From Amyelois transitella (lineage: Eukaryota; Arthropoda; Insecta; Lepidoptera; Pyralidae): a stretch of 64,000 nucleotides of DNA. This document shows, piece by piece, positions 1-11,600 of the stretch (the stretch's first letter is position 1; each line of letters begins with the position of its first letter). The notes below the pieces were generated by a model, which saw only the letters and a program-made list of their open reading frames with translations, did no database searches and was not told the DNA's origin. Where the stretch lies: positions 3,795,001 to 3,859,000 of the forward strand of contig NC_083532.1 of assembly GCF_032362555.1 (NCBI RefSeq). The letters are read 5' to 3'. Made by a program: the position numbers and the translations under genes.

Positions 1-348
1 CAGTAAAACTCCGTCAATATTGCGTTGTTGCGCCCCCCTTACCTTTCCTCGCCTCAGATTAGTCCGGCTTGAGCTCTCGGCGCCTATGCACGCGTTACAA
101 CGTGTTGTGATTTCCCGCCAAAAAAGTAAGTGTATCATTTCTGTGATATGGGGTCAAAAAAAATTTCATTTCGGTAGCTGTTATAACTTGTGTTACATTA
201 ATTTGATTTATTTCAAAATTGTGCATTAAATACGCTGTAAGTATGGTTTTGTTTAAATAGTTTTGAAATTTTGATACAGACATTATTTCAGAGTTATTGT
301 CAAATTGACATCTGTTTTATCATCTCAGTGTTATCATTTCAGCGGATT

Positions 349-380
349 CGGTGGACTGTAATACTGATAACAGTCCACCG
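349..380. repeat. Perfect hairpin in the left subterminal cluster
   Basis: CGGTGGACTGT (349-359) is the exact reverse complement of 370-380, with a 10-nt loop. The stem contains the GGTGG half of the subterminal motif, so it is probably two motif copies facing each other rather than an RNA structure. Confidence 0.7.
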
Positions 381-781
381 GAATGAAATGTATCTCCGAA
401 ATGATAAATCCGTTAAAAGTTTTAGAGATCCTCGAGATATTTTTTTAAACTTACCTTGCTAGATACTTTTATGTGTAGGTAGGTAGTCGTTTCGCGAAAA
501 AACACAATCTTTTATAATCCATATATCAATCATACCTATATTGATGAATTTTAAAAAAAAAAACACTCATTAGATCAGTTTATTGATTAGTTCAGATCTA
601 CATATATTTTAATTTTATGATGTTGTATTTTTAACATCATTGAACTTCTCCATTGCGAGAGAGCTAATGTAAATGCATGGTATATTTGAAGGTATATTAG
701 GGAAACTAGGTATGTACAGCGTGTATATGTTTTTGTGTGTGAAAGTAAGTAAAAAGGAACTGTGTTTCTTTTTATTTTAGG

Positions 782-3715
782 ATGCCTCGGCCAAGAACAC
801 AGACTAGAGAAGAAAGGTTAGAAAAAAGAAGGTTGTACGAAAGAAGGAGAAAAGAAAGAATAAAGAGCAATGCAGAGACACGCGAAGAGTTTCTGAAAAA
901 AGATAGAGAAAGATATGCAAGAAAGAAAGCAGCAGGATTAATTGTTTCAAGGCATCAAATGAACAAGACCAAATTAAGAAACTTAAGAAGAAGAAACAAC
1001 ATAAGTGCTGCCGCTTATTACCAAAGAAAAAAAAAAAGAGCCACTACGGCTCCTACGGCTACTCGTGCAAACTCTCTAGTTGGAACAGTTCAAGATCATC
1101 CAGAACAATCTTCAACAAATCAAATTGGTGAGGATATTAATAATCCTGGACTCAGCACTTCCTGTCAAGATTCACCTTCTTCGACTGCAAGACCTGCCCG
1201 TTGCAATACTTTGAGGCACAGCTTACGATTGAACAGTAGAAGTAGCATCAGTACGAATATCCAACCTCAACATACAGCGACTACAACCTCTCGTCCTATA
1301 TACACAAGCAGTCCACGACAAACCCCGCTCTCAAGGCATCGAAATTTTGTAGACAATAATAATCCTGGTCCAAGTACTTCACGACAAGACTACCCATCTT
1401 CATCTCTAAGACCTACTCGTTGCAGCATGATACGGCGCTGCTTGCGGATGAACAGTGATAGTTCCGTCAGTTCCGATGTTCAACATCATATTTACGACAA
1501 CGTAGTAACTACCACTCCTTGTGTACTACCAAGTAGCGCACAACGAATACCATCTCCATCAAATCTGAGTAGTATTGAGTCAACACTTTGCCCCAACAGC
1601 CCTGTGTCAGAATCGTCAATTACATCTGTAGAATTAAGGCGAGCGCTTAAAGATAAATTCCGCATATATCAAAGAACTAAAAATAAGCTAATAACAGAAT
1701 TACAAAATAAATTATTACAGGTCTCTCGGGAAAAAGAAATGCTCAAAAAAAGGTGTAATAGACTACAAAGCAGTTATATAAATTTGAAAAAAAATACGCA
1801 AAAAGTAGAAAAAAAAACAGAAGTAGTTATTAAATCTGATAAGAAAAAAAAACAATATCTCACGAGGGTTGTAACATTTTTAGAAGACGATGAAAATTCA
1901 ACAATTTGTCCTGGCAAAAATGACACTATATCAAGACATGGCTTAAAAAAACAAAAGAGACTAATGACAGACACACTTAAAAATTTACACTTGAAATATC
2001 TAAAATCAGGCGAACCACCGATAAGCTATTCAACATTTTCAAGACTGAAACCTTTCTGGATTATTCAACCAAATGTGAATGCACGAAACACATGTTTATG
2101 TGAAAAGCATGAAAATATGAAACTTTTGATTGAATCGATGAAAAGAAATCGCCTGATCAAAGAAAACACAATATCCGACGTTTTAAACAGCCTATGTTGT
2201 AGTAAAGATAACATCGATTGTCTGCAAAGAACATGCTCGAACTGTAAAAGTAGACTCATTGATTACCAAGAGTTTGATAATGGAGTACACGTAACGTATT
2301 GGAATTGGGAGAAGAACAAAAGTACATACACCAAAAATAGTGTAGAGAAATCTGCTATTAAAGTTGAAAAGGTAAGACACTGGGTAAAACCTCTAGATCT
2401 GATTAAAAAATTTGAAAACAGCCTGAAAGCATTCCTTCAACATTGCCTTAATAATAAAAACCAAAACCAAGCTTTTAAGACTTTAAAAGAAAATATGACT
2501 ACAGAAGACTGCATTATACAAATAGATTTTAGTGAAAATTATACCACTAAATATGGATCCGAAATTCAGTCTCTTCATTTTGGTGGCAGCAGAAAACAAT
2601 TTACGTTACACACTGCTGTAATTTATTTTAAACTGAACAATGAAACTTGCAAAACTCAATCTTTTTGTACTGTAAGTACATCATTAAGGCATGATGCTGC
2701 AGCAGTCTGGGCGCATCTTGTTCCTATTTTGCGTGAAATTGAAATAACTGCGCCTCTAGTCCGCAATCTTTACATTATTTCTGACTCTCCGTCTGCCCAA
2801 TACCGGAATAAAAAGATATTATACATAATATCACAACTGTCTTCCTATTGTCCAATGCTGACCCACATAGTATGGAACTATTGCGAGTGCGGCCATGGAA
2901 AAAGCGCAGCAGACGGAGTGGGTGGGGTGTTAAAGAGAACGCTGGATAAACAGGTCGCATATCAACATGATATTACCAATATTGAAGTACTAGTACAAAA
3001 CTTAAAGTCTTTTGTTCAAGGCGTGAAAATCGAAGTAGTTGAAGATTATCAAATAACAGAAAAAGACTGGCTTTTGCCCAAAGACTTGAAAACGTTTGCG
3101 GGAACTATGAAAGTTCACCAAGTGGTTTGGTCTAAAGAGTCGGGGAACCGTTTGGCACTTCGTCATCTATCCTGTGTTGAAAGAGAATGCCTAAATAAAA
3201 TCGTAATGTGCCCTCACGGCAAACATTTAGGTTTTCATGATTTAACTGAGACTCAATTACCTACTTTTGTAAATACTACAAATATGGCACAGCTGCGTCC
3301 AATACAACTAACAGAGAAGTTGGTACTACGTCCCAAACCATCCAAAGAAAAGAAACATCCAAAGAAAAGAAGTAGTATTATAACTGAACTATCAATACAC
3401 TCGATCCAAAACATTGACATATCAGTTCTTAAGCCCTCAACATCCAAATCTCCCGTTGGAATGAATAATCAAAAAGAAGAAACTGGACAGGAATCATCAA
3501 TGATCCCCAAATCACTACTGGAAAAGTATGAAAACTTCATTGAATTCAACACTCCCTCGTGTTCATTTTTTGATAACCCTGATACTGCATTACTTGAAAA
3601 GTATGAACAAAGTAACAGTGACAGTGAACAGGAAATCAAAACTAAAGTCAAGAGGAGACCAGTAAAAAGATTATCATCGTCTTCATCGACTTCAGATTTG
3701 AATATTTTTGATTGA
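782..3715 (+). CDS. Transposase-like protein, DDE/D RNase H-type, superfamily not assigned
   Basis: This is an uninterrupted 977-residue ORF. Residues 1-90 are very basic and rich in Arg/Lys. Residues 90-290 are Ser/Pro/Thr-rich and low in complexity, and hold a 39-residue segment present twice (about 120-158 and 193-231, each starting NNPG). A short coiled coil follows at about 295-365. A Cys/His-rich segment at about 430-500 (CLCEKH, CCSKDNIDCLQRTCSNC) may bind zinc. The catalytic-looking core has D582 (DFSENY), D668 (SDSPSAQY) and H705-D711 (HGKSAADG), which look like DDE-type metal ligands and a conserved C-terminal block. The tail is Ser-rich and acidic. The start codon is preceded by a pyrimidine tract and TTTTATTTTAG, so a 5' UTR intron may end at 781. 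I recall related uncharacterised proteins in insects and cnidarians but cannot name the superfamily. The open frame suggests recent activity or retention. Confidence 0.65.
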   Translation: MPRPRTQTREERLEKRRLYERRRKERIKSNAETREEFLKKDRERYARKKAAGLIVSRHQMNKTKLRNLRRRNNISAAAYYQRKKKRATTAPTATRANSLVGTVQDHPEQSSTNQIGEDINNPGLSTSCQDSPSSTARPARCNTLRHSLRLNSRSSISTNIQPQHTATTTSRPIYTSSPRQTPLSRHRNFVDNNNPGPSTSRQDYPSSSLRPTRCSMIRRCLRMNSDSSVSSDVQHHIYDNVVTTTPCVLPSSAQRIPSPSNLSSIESTLCPNSPVSESSITSVELRRALKDKFRIYQRTKNKLITELQNKLLQVSREKEMLKKRCNRLQSSYINLKKNTQKVEKKTEVVIKSDKKKKQYLTRVVTFLEDDENSTICPGKNDTISRHGLKKQKRLMTDTLKNLHLKYLKSGEPPISYSTFSRLKPFWIIQPNVNARNTCLCEKHENMKLLIESMKRNRLIKENTISDVLNSLCCSKDNIDCLQRTCSNCKSRLIDYQEFDNGVHVTYWNWEKNKSTYTKNSVEKSAIKVEKVRHWVKPLDLIKKFENSLKAFLQHCLNNKNQNQAFKTLKENMTTEDCIIQIDFSENYTTKYGSEIQSLHFGGSRKQFTLHTAVIYFKLNNETCKTQSFCTVSTSLRHDAAAVWAHLVPILREIEITAPLVRNLYIISDSPSAQYRNKKILYIISQLSSYCPMLTHIVWNYCECGHGKSAADGVGGVLKRTLDKQVAYQHDITNIEVLVQNLKSFVQGVKIEVVEDYQITEKDWLLPKDLKTFAGTMKVHQVVWSKESGNRLALRHLSCVERECLNKIVMCPHGKHLGFHDLTETQLPTFVNTTNMAQLRPIQLTEKLVLRPKPSKEKKHPKKRSSIITELSIHSIQNIDISVLKPSTSKSPVGMNNQKEETGQESSMIPKSLLEKYENFIEFNTPSCSFFDNPDTALLEKYEQSNSDSEQEIKTKVKRRPVKRLSSSSSTSDLNIFD

Positions 3716-4591
3716 ACTGTTGATTTGATTTTTTAAAGTAAGTAGTTATTCGTTGGTTTCGTTTTTTGTTTTTTTAAGTACTCGACTTGTTTAATGCACG
3801 AATGAGCCTGATTTCAAATGCATATTCCCACTTAAATACAAGCTTGCTAATGTGTGGGCTATCTTTCTTAAAGTGTGGTAAAACTTGTAGCAACCCATTG
3901 GATCATTCGTGCGTGAATATTTATACTTGTGATATTTGCTATGTTCCTATTAAGTAGTAAGTTAAACTAATGGAGAATTATAGTATACTTAATTATAATG
4001 AAGAAGTGTTATCATGTGATAATAAAAAAAAAAACATTTGTTTACTATATATCTAGTTAAGAACCAATATATACATATTTAAAGTCATAAAAAGAGGCTG
4101 ATTAGCGAATTAGAGACATAAGTTACATCTACGTACCTACTTAAAAATACTGTTTTATTAAGGCTTATAGTTTGCAATAATAAGTATTTAGGCAGAAAAA
4201 AACTGCATTCCTTTTTTTTTATTAGATACTATACTGTATTGTTATTAGTGATTTAAGATAACGTGATCTCAATTAAAAGGGTTTTAAAGTACTTAGCTCG
4301 TCTGATATAATTAGATGTTTTATAATGTTTCTTATCAAAAAATATAAGAGTTGATTTGTTTAATATAGAAGTTTTACTTATAAAATACTAAATCCCACTT
4401 ATCACCTTTAACTACTTGCTACATTTGACCGGGTTAAGAGTCACGAGGGTACGTATCTGCCTTATTCCGTAAAGAAACTGTTAATTCGATGAACTCTCCA
4501 GTGTGTAACCTTTCTGTTTTTTTTTTAATTTTAACTTCTTATAACATTTTTATACCTAAACGAAGTTCTTTACCTGCTCCATATTTTGGTG
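3716..4591 (+). other. Transposon 3' region, no gene seen
   Basis: This AT-rich stretch lies between the transposase stop codon and the nested MITE. No ORF, RNA gene or known repeat is visible. It is probably the 3' untranslated part of the element. AATAAA-like runs occur near 4019. Confidence 0.5.
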
Positions 4592-4972
4592 TTAAGGCGC
4601 TGTGGCAAGCAAAACTAGCGCCACCAATGAAAAAAAAAATCATATCTCAGTAAGTAATGAATATCAAAAATGTACAACACCCGAATACTAAATTAATACG
4701 CGCTTTATTTTTTAAACATACTAGGAAAACTGTATGTCATTGTTTTGAGCAACAGTTTTCATCAAAGGAAAAAACGGCCGCTTTTAGCAATAATGCTTTT
4801 TGTTTCTCAACACAATGAAACAAAGTTTTCTTATTATTTCTAAAAAACAATGCATAATATGATTATAATACTTTAGTGTTCGGGTGTTGTACATTTTTGA
4901 TATTCGTACTAGTTACTGACATATTATTTTTTTTCATTGGCAGCACTAGTTTTGCTTGCCACAACGCCTTAA
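4592..4972. mobile_element. TTAA-flanked foldback MITE
   Basis: The two ends, about 100 bp each (4596-4693 and 4870-4968), are near-perfect inverted repeats starting GGCGCTGTGGCAAGC. Both outer edges are TTAA (4592-4595, 4969-4972), a target duplication used by piggyBac- and Kolobok-type transposases. The 170-bp centre has no ORF. It is a non-autonomous element inserted in the 3' part of the larger transposon. The arms differ at only a few positions, which suggests a fairly recent insertion. Confidence 0.8.
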
Positions 4973-5611
4973 TGCAGGTAGTAAAATAAATATTAGCACG
5001 CTTTTATTATGGTCGAGCTGTAGGTAACTAAGTGTGTAATAAAATCTAAGAAGCTTAATTATAGCAAACTTCATTATTTACTAAAAATATCACAGTTACT
5101 AAAATGACTTTAAAAAAAATTAAACGTGCCTAAAATTAGTCACAGTTATTTGAGTAAAGAAACAATGAGAATAGTCTCAAAGAAAGATATTATAACAACA
5201 ACTAACTGTATCTTCTTTAACTAAGAATATGAAAACCGAACTTAAAATATTACGGAACCCTTGTTCCGCAGCACGGTTGTTCTTAGCCGTATCATTTCAG
5301 TGGGTTTATTTCATTTCGGTGCACATTTAAATCATTTCGGTGGGTAATTTTCATTTCGGTGGGCTTTTATTATCATTTCGATGGATACTTATCATTTCAG
5401 TGGACACTTAAAAATTCAACCTTAAATATATCTGCAAGTTTCGATGATATTTGATGACCATTCACGCATATGTTATAAAATAGCTTAAAGTTTTATTTAT
5501 TATCAAAAAATTGTAGAATAGCATTGAAATAAAAAATCTCACCGAAATGACAAAAAAAAATCACTTGTTGAAATCCACCCAGAAGATGCTGTTGGTTTTC
5601 TTAGTAAATAA

Positions 5612-5745
5612 ATATTTCCCCTTGGCACGTTCCCTGATGCCGCATACTTCTTTCGTTTCATCCACATTTACCCACTCTTTTGATGCAAGCTCGTCGGTTC
5701 ACGAGTACTTTTGACATGATCTTTCGGTCATTCACTGGCTGTTAA
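5612..5745 (-). mobile_element. Diverged 3' fragment of the RTE LINE
   Basis: On the minus strand this resembles the last ~130 bp of the RTE coding region near 24180-24310, covering the Cys/Arg-rich C-terminus. It has many substitutions, so it is an old fragment. Confidence 0.6.
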
Positions 5746-6049
5746 AGTGTCTTTATCGGGTATTATTTAATTACCTATCAAGCACCTCTCATCTTCAAGA
5801 AATTTTGCTTTTGTTCGTAACGACTAAAGTCAGGGCCCAATTTTAATTAAATAAGAACAGAAATGAACTAGGTATTTCACCTACAGAATTTTTTTTCGCG
5901 AGCGAATTCCTGAACAATTTTGTAATTGAAAAACAATCATATTACTATGATATCCTACAACTAGTAAAGTAGAAATGAAGCTCAGTTGGTTTCGGTTAAC
6001 AAATTTTCAAGCAAAAATACAAATAATTAAATTGTTGTATGTTGTGCAG

Positions 6050-8179
6050 GTAATGACGTCAGAGAACAACGAGCTCCGCAAATGTGTTTTTACAAAAGAA
6101 CAGGAGATAAAGGAGCTGAATAAAACGGTCGGCGAACTCAACCAACGCATACGTGACATCATATCCGGCTCAGGGCCAGCCATCTCATCGAAGTCCGCTG
6201 GCGTTATCAGCGCAAAAATAACGGACCTTTGCAAACAAAATCGCCATTTAGTAGCAGAACTTGAAGGGCATAAAACAAGGAATGCTAATCTTGAACGAAA
6301 GATAATGCAATTAGAAATAAGTAAGGAACAAGAAAAACTAGACATCTGCATGTGCAAAGATGCGCAGGACGCAAGTCCTGATGAACTGAAGGAACTTAAT
6401 AATAAACTTACAATAGTAAATAAAAAGTTATATGATAGCAAAAATAGAAATTTGGAATTGAAAAACGATATTCTGATTGCTACTAAGATTCTTCAACAAG
6501 AATTAGGAGATAAATTTACAAGTATCAAAGAGTTGCAGAACGATTTGGCTGGATGGAAAGGGAGAGCGCAGCAAATAGTACTGCTCCAATCAAGGATTAG
6601 TGAATTGGAAGAAAAGCTTAATGGGAAGCACAAAGATTTGATTGACGCGAAGAGAAAGGACCAAGCTCAGGTAAATACCTACTGACTAATTGCTAACTAC
6701 AATGCAGAAACCCTAGGATAGTTTTTTTCCATAAGCAATAGATCATCACATTTCTTCGAATTCGTCCTTCACCTTTTGCTGAGGTTTTGTGTTGTATTGC
6801 GAGAGGTCTGCGCTGCGAGAGGTTATTGTGACCAAGTTGTGGTCTACTTTTACACCTACAACACAGGTACCACCGAAGTAATGAGCCCATGATCTTATCT
6901 TTTCTTTAAATACTGCAGAAGTAAAGCGGATTGGTAAACTTGGGATTCTTCTTTAAGGCGATAGGCTAGGTACCTGTCACTATTGGAATCTCAATTCGTC
7001 ATGCCATGGCTTAATCCATCATTAAGCCATCGCAAACAGCAAAACGTGAAACGTGATAAAGACATGATTGTTGTCTCTCTGTAAATTTTTATTTTCTCAG
7101 GTAATAAGAGAAATAGAAGCAAAAAGAAAGAAAGATGTTGAAATGGCTATGAAAGATTTCGAGGCCGTTAAAGAAGAGAATCAAGATTTAAAGAAAAAAT
7201 TGGATGGTGCCAAGTGCAGGATCAGAAATCTGGAGTGTGATGTCACGACTATGAGGCAGAAAATGCAGACATTTGTTGAGAAGAGCAATCATGATGATTT
7301 ACTGGTGAACGAGCAAAGGGTTAGTAATTTTCTTGTTTAATTTGAAGTTAAGCAAAACCGCATCAGTAGTATATTTCAATTTCTTAATTCCCTCCACAGA
7401 ATCAAATTAAAAGTTTAGAGCTGTATTATCAAGAAATTCTCAAAGAAAATACGGCGAAAATGAACAAAATGCATAACGAAATTTCAGAATATCAAAAGCT
7501 TTTGAAAAATACAGACGCAAAAATAGACGCTCTGAGAAAACAAGCATCAGAAAAAACAACTAAAATAGAAGAGTTGAGAGCACAGCTGTTAAGATATGAA
7601 GAGTGTTCATTACAAAGTGTTTTCTTCACTCCAATGAAAACAGCAACTGACAATGAAATAAAAAAGTTATCTGAACTGGTAATAACATTAAATAACCGGT
7701 TAGATGCGGAAAGACACAAATGGGAAGAACTTGAACAAACGCAGAGGAAAATTAAAGAGAAGAAGAGGAGGCTTGAAAGGAAAGTAATCAATCTTGAAGA
7801 TGAAATTAAGACTTTGAAAGAAGCCAAAAGAGGCTCCAAGATGTCTAAAATATCACTCATGAAAGAACAACATGAATTTAGTCTGGGTACATCTATAACT
7901 AAGAAACATTCGTCTATTACAGCTGTAGTAGATAGACCAAGCGAGAGTTCTTCTGAATCCCAACCTCCAGAAGGCTATGACTCTTTAGATAAAGAAGATT
8001 TAAAATACAAGTTGGAGCTTTGTGAAGAGAAATTGAAAATCATGGAAGATAAACTCAAAATGATTGAGGAAGAAAAGAGAGATGATTATAATCATTTGAC
8101 TGATATGATTCAATCGTCGAAACAGCTTTTCAATGAAGCACTAGCGGTACTTCAAAAAGAGAAATGTTTGTGTTCATAG
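6050..8179 (+). CDS. CCDC13: CCDC13, C-terminal three coding exons
   Basis: The exons are 6050-6670, 7101-7319 and 7400-8179, each with AG/GT borders and all joining in phase 0. They give 539 residues of almost continuous coiled coil. Blocks matching my memory of vertebrate CCDC13 are KEQEIKELNK, ISAKITDLCKQNRHLVAE, GWKGRAQQIVLLQSRI and MQTFVEKSNHDD, and the C-terminal helix ends QKEKCLCS. The vertebrate protein is about 715 residues. The N-terminal ~100 residues are missing here, so upstream exons probably lie left of the window, with the transposon in the intervening intron. In vertebrates CCDC13 is a centriolar-satellite protein needed for ciliogenesis; a role in sperm or sensory cilia here is inference. 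A polyadenylation hexamer AATAAA lies at 8195-8200. The gene ends 440 bp before the Lasp start codon, on the same strand. Confidence 0.82.
6671..7100 (+). other. CCDC13 intron
   Basis: This 430-bp intron has GT...AG ends. It holds only degraded SINE-A-like scraps (for example near 6930-7010) and no gene. Confidence 0.6.
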
Positions 8180-8617
8180 TCATTTACGTATTTTAATAAA
8201 TTATATTTTATTTTGATGATTGTTTTATTTTATTATTTAGTCTTTTTCAACATTTTCAGTAAATTAAATCAGTTTCCAACTTCCTAATTTAAAAACATAG
8301 TATTTATGATACTTGTATCATAATAATAAATGGAATCTTTTTCAGAACATAAGTACCAAGAAGAATAAAACAACGCTTTGTAAAAGGTTTTTGTTGGCAA
8401 CTCAAACTCTTAATTTCTTAAGCAGGCAACCCTAGCAGCCGCCATTTGTCATTTTTTGGCATGCGCGTTCGGGGATGCTACGAAAATCGTGCTCGTGAGT
8501 GTTTTTAACGAAAAGTGATTTCAGAACTTTGTTTGTGAATCGTGGGAATTTGTGTTGCTCTGTGAAATACCAGTGCCTATACTTAAAATAGTTATTAGTG
8601 TGTAGTAACCGTTCAAC

Positions 8618-11600
8618 ATGAATAAAACTTGCGCGAGGTGTGAGAAAACAGTTTATCCGACAGAGGAGCTGAAATGTTTGGACAAGGTAAGTAATTTTCT
8701 CTTGCATTCCATAGTAAACTAGTTTAATTTCCTGTAAATTGATTCTGATCACACAGAAAGATATAAAATGTTAACTTTCTTTTAGACTCTGTTGCTTCGA
8801 CAACAAAGGCCTGTTCTAAATTCGAATGGTGTTAACTTTTTTAGCGACTGTGTAACAGTAGGCCGGTACTTACATCAATTCGTCGAGCCGAGGAATGACT
8901 CATTAAATTACATAAATTGCCTCTGATATCACTGGTATAACGCCATATCTTTATACCATCGACCTTTTACCCAATTAGACTTTTCTTTAGCAATGCGACC
9001 TTGTCACATTTTACATTGATTGTATTCAAATACAAATGATGCTGTTTACAGTAAATACCTTAACTACACAAATTTTCGCTAAAATAACAATGAGGTGCGT
9101 GATCGATTGACCTTACAACCTGCCTGATAAAAAACTCATAATTTTTTTGTTAGGTAATGTTCTCATTATTTTTACCTATAATTTGGCTGTTTACTAAACC
9201 TTATCTTAGCATGAGATAAGTTATCAGTGATAAAAAAGAAATTAAAGTCTTGTGTAGCAGATTTTTATCAGTAGACATTGAATGGCTATGTTGTTAACTG
9301 ACTTAATAAAGTCCAGACTACAAAATGATTTTGATTTAAAAAAAAATACTGAACCATTTCATTTGCAGTTTTCTTAATTGTATTCCAAATATCTTCCAGA
9401 AGGTAAACATTGGGTGTTTATATGACAATTAGATGAAGTTCTTGGTTCTGCAAATCTAAAAACCTACAAATTTGATATACATATAGAGTTTTAGTTCCCT
9501 TGCCTAATAAATTTCCATTGGGTAAACTTAGGTAAACTCCATTTCCATTATCAGATCACTAAAAACTCTTTAAAAAAAATTAGATATTTTTTTTCTGTGT
9601 CAAGTGGAAAGGTGTAATAAACGCGTGATTGTATGTATGCATTTTATTGTATTATTACATTCTTGTTTACTTTTTGCTATTCATTTTGGATGAAGTCACC
9701 ATATTTTCTCTGTCTGTATCTATGTGCTAATCTCAAAAAGTTGTAGACGGATTTTGATGCTGTTTGAAATGTTGGAAAAGAGGGGTGTGAAGCAGGGACA
9801 GGAAGCTATTGGTCAAATGAAATTATAAAAAAGTGAAGAAATTTTTGTTTGATTGGATACCAGTCTATGATAAGAATAAGTATAGTTGATTGAAGAAAAT
9901 TTGAATCAGAAGAAATGTTACATTTTTTTGGTCCACACCCATCCTCATGTCATGAGTCAAACATTTCAAAAGTCATTCATAACAAATTGTCCAAAATTGA
10001 ATGTCCTTGAACAAGTGAGTTCGATCTGGTTTTCCCCAGCGGCAAAAAAACAATATAAGGAAACCTGTTTTTCAAATAATAACAATTTTAGCATTGGCAT
10101 GAATTAAAAATTACAGCCACCAAATTGCCTTGTGGAACCAATAGAAAAAAGGATGGGACGACTCCATGTCTTTCCCATAGATATCGTAAAAGGCGACTAA
10201 CGGATAGGCTTATATACTTTGGATTCTCCTTTTAGGAGATGGGCTGGCAACCTGTCACTATTTGAATCTCAATTCTATCTTAAAGCCATTTAGCTGAATG
10301 TGGCCAATAAATCTTTCTTTTCAAGACTGTTGCCTCTGTCTATCCCGCAAGGGATATATACGTGATTATATGTTATGTATGTATGAGATAGACCCTGGAG
10401 AACAACATAGGCTATTTTTTATTGCAAAAATTTTGACTAACACCCACCAAGACCTCCACATGGACAAATCGCGGGCAAAAGATTTGCTAAAAAATAAAAC
10501 ACTACCTGTTTATTAAAATTGACCAAAAATTGCTTAAAAATTATGTTTGCTCCATGGGAGCAGAATCCGTAAATATTGGCCGGACAAACAATCAAAAAGT
10601 CTTATGAGCGTCTGGAAGCCCTAGTAAGACATGCCTTATCAAAGGTTAGGAACTTATGAATAAAAGAACTAGACTCGCGAGAAGTCGCTATCTATTGGTA
10701 AATACATACCATCTTAAAAACATTTTTCTAGATCAGTTGACATTTATATCCTATTTTTGCGGTAACGCAATTTACCTAACGTAGTTCCGCGTAGCGGGAC
10801 TTTCTATTAGGTAACAGTTGTAACGGCCATAGCATTTCTGCTATATCACTGGCCATAACATGTATAAGACAAATAACCTTTTTTTTGTGGCAGGTCGAAT
10901 AAGGTACAAATTAAAAAAATCAACACGATGGCCATGGAAAATTCATGTATATTTTTTTTATTTGTTAGGTTAATGGTCGGAATGGTTTGGTACTGGCCAT
11001 GTAGAAGACGCAATTCTTTTTTTTCCTATACATTTAGGTCGAATGTTAAGTTCAAAAACCTATTTTAAAATACCTAAATTCCTTTTTGTGGTATCATCGA
11101 ATGGTTAGGTAGGCATTGGCCATGCCATGACGTGTACCTACCAGAAGAAATTCGTACTTTTTTATATACATTGTGGTAGGTCAATGGTCTAACTAATGGT
11201 TGTTGGCCATAGCAAGTAGTTAGCAGTACCAGAACTTATTTGTTTTTTTTAAGTTGTGATAGGTCAATGTTCGAATGGTTACGGCTCATTGAGCTCAGAT
11301 GGTATTACTAGCCAAAATTAAATACTTCCTTTTTCGAAGTCGGTTAAAATAGATAAAATAAGTACCTAAGTAAAGGACCATGGGCAATAAAGGAACACAA
11401 AATTATTTAGAATCGGACCGAAAAAGCATATACATATGTATGTATGTAATGTAAATTTATGTAACTAACTACCTAAGTCATTAAGCAAAGTATCGATTTT
11501 TTTGTCCTTCTATTTAACTTCACTTGAGAAACGGTAATGCATGGAATGGCAAATAAAGTAATTAAAAAAAAACTTCATTTTCCCGACAGTTCATTAAGCA

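Larger units (their letters stand above)
1..5600 (+). mobile_element. DNA transposon with DDE-like transposase and subterminal repeats
   Basis: The element holds the long transposase-like ORF at 782-3715. A 12-bp motif close to TCATTTCGGTGG clusters on both sides of it. Left copies lie at about 131, 163, 329 and 371-405, including inverted ones. Right copies are five or six in a row at 5290-5408 plus an inverted one near 5540. Subterminal repeats of this kind are typical transposase-binding sites of cut-and-paste elements. A perfect 11-bp hairpin (349-359 with 370-380) sits in the left cluster. The outer ends are not resolved: I found no convincing terminal inverted repeats or target duplication, and the left end may lie outside the window. 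A diverged RTE fragment begins near 5615, so the right end should be at about 5560-5610. A separate TTAA-flanked MITE is nested at 4592-4972. Confidence 0.6.

Noticed and set aside
349-380. Hairpin as transcription terminator
   Set aside because: Eukaryotic context, no function for such a terminator; it is made of transposon subterminal motifs.
5975-6049. ATG at 5975 as the CCDC13 start
   Set aside because: A splice acceptor (TGTTGTGCAG) lies at 6049, and family comparison puts about 100 residues upstream in other exons.
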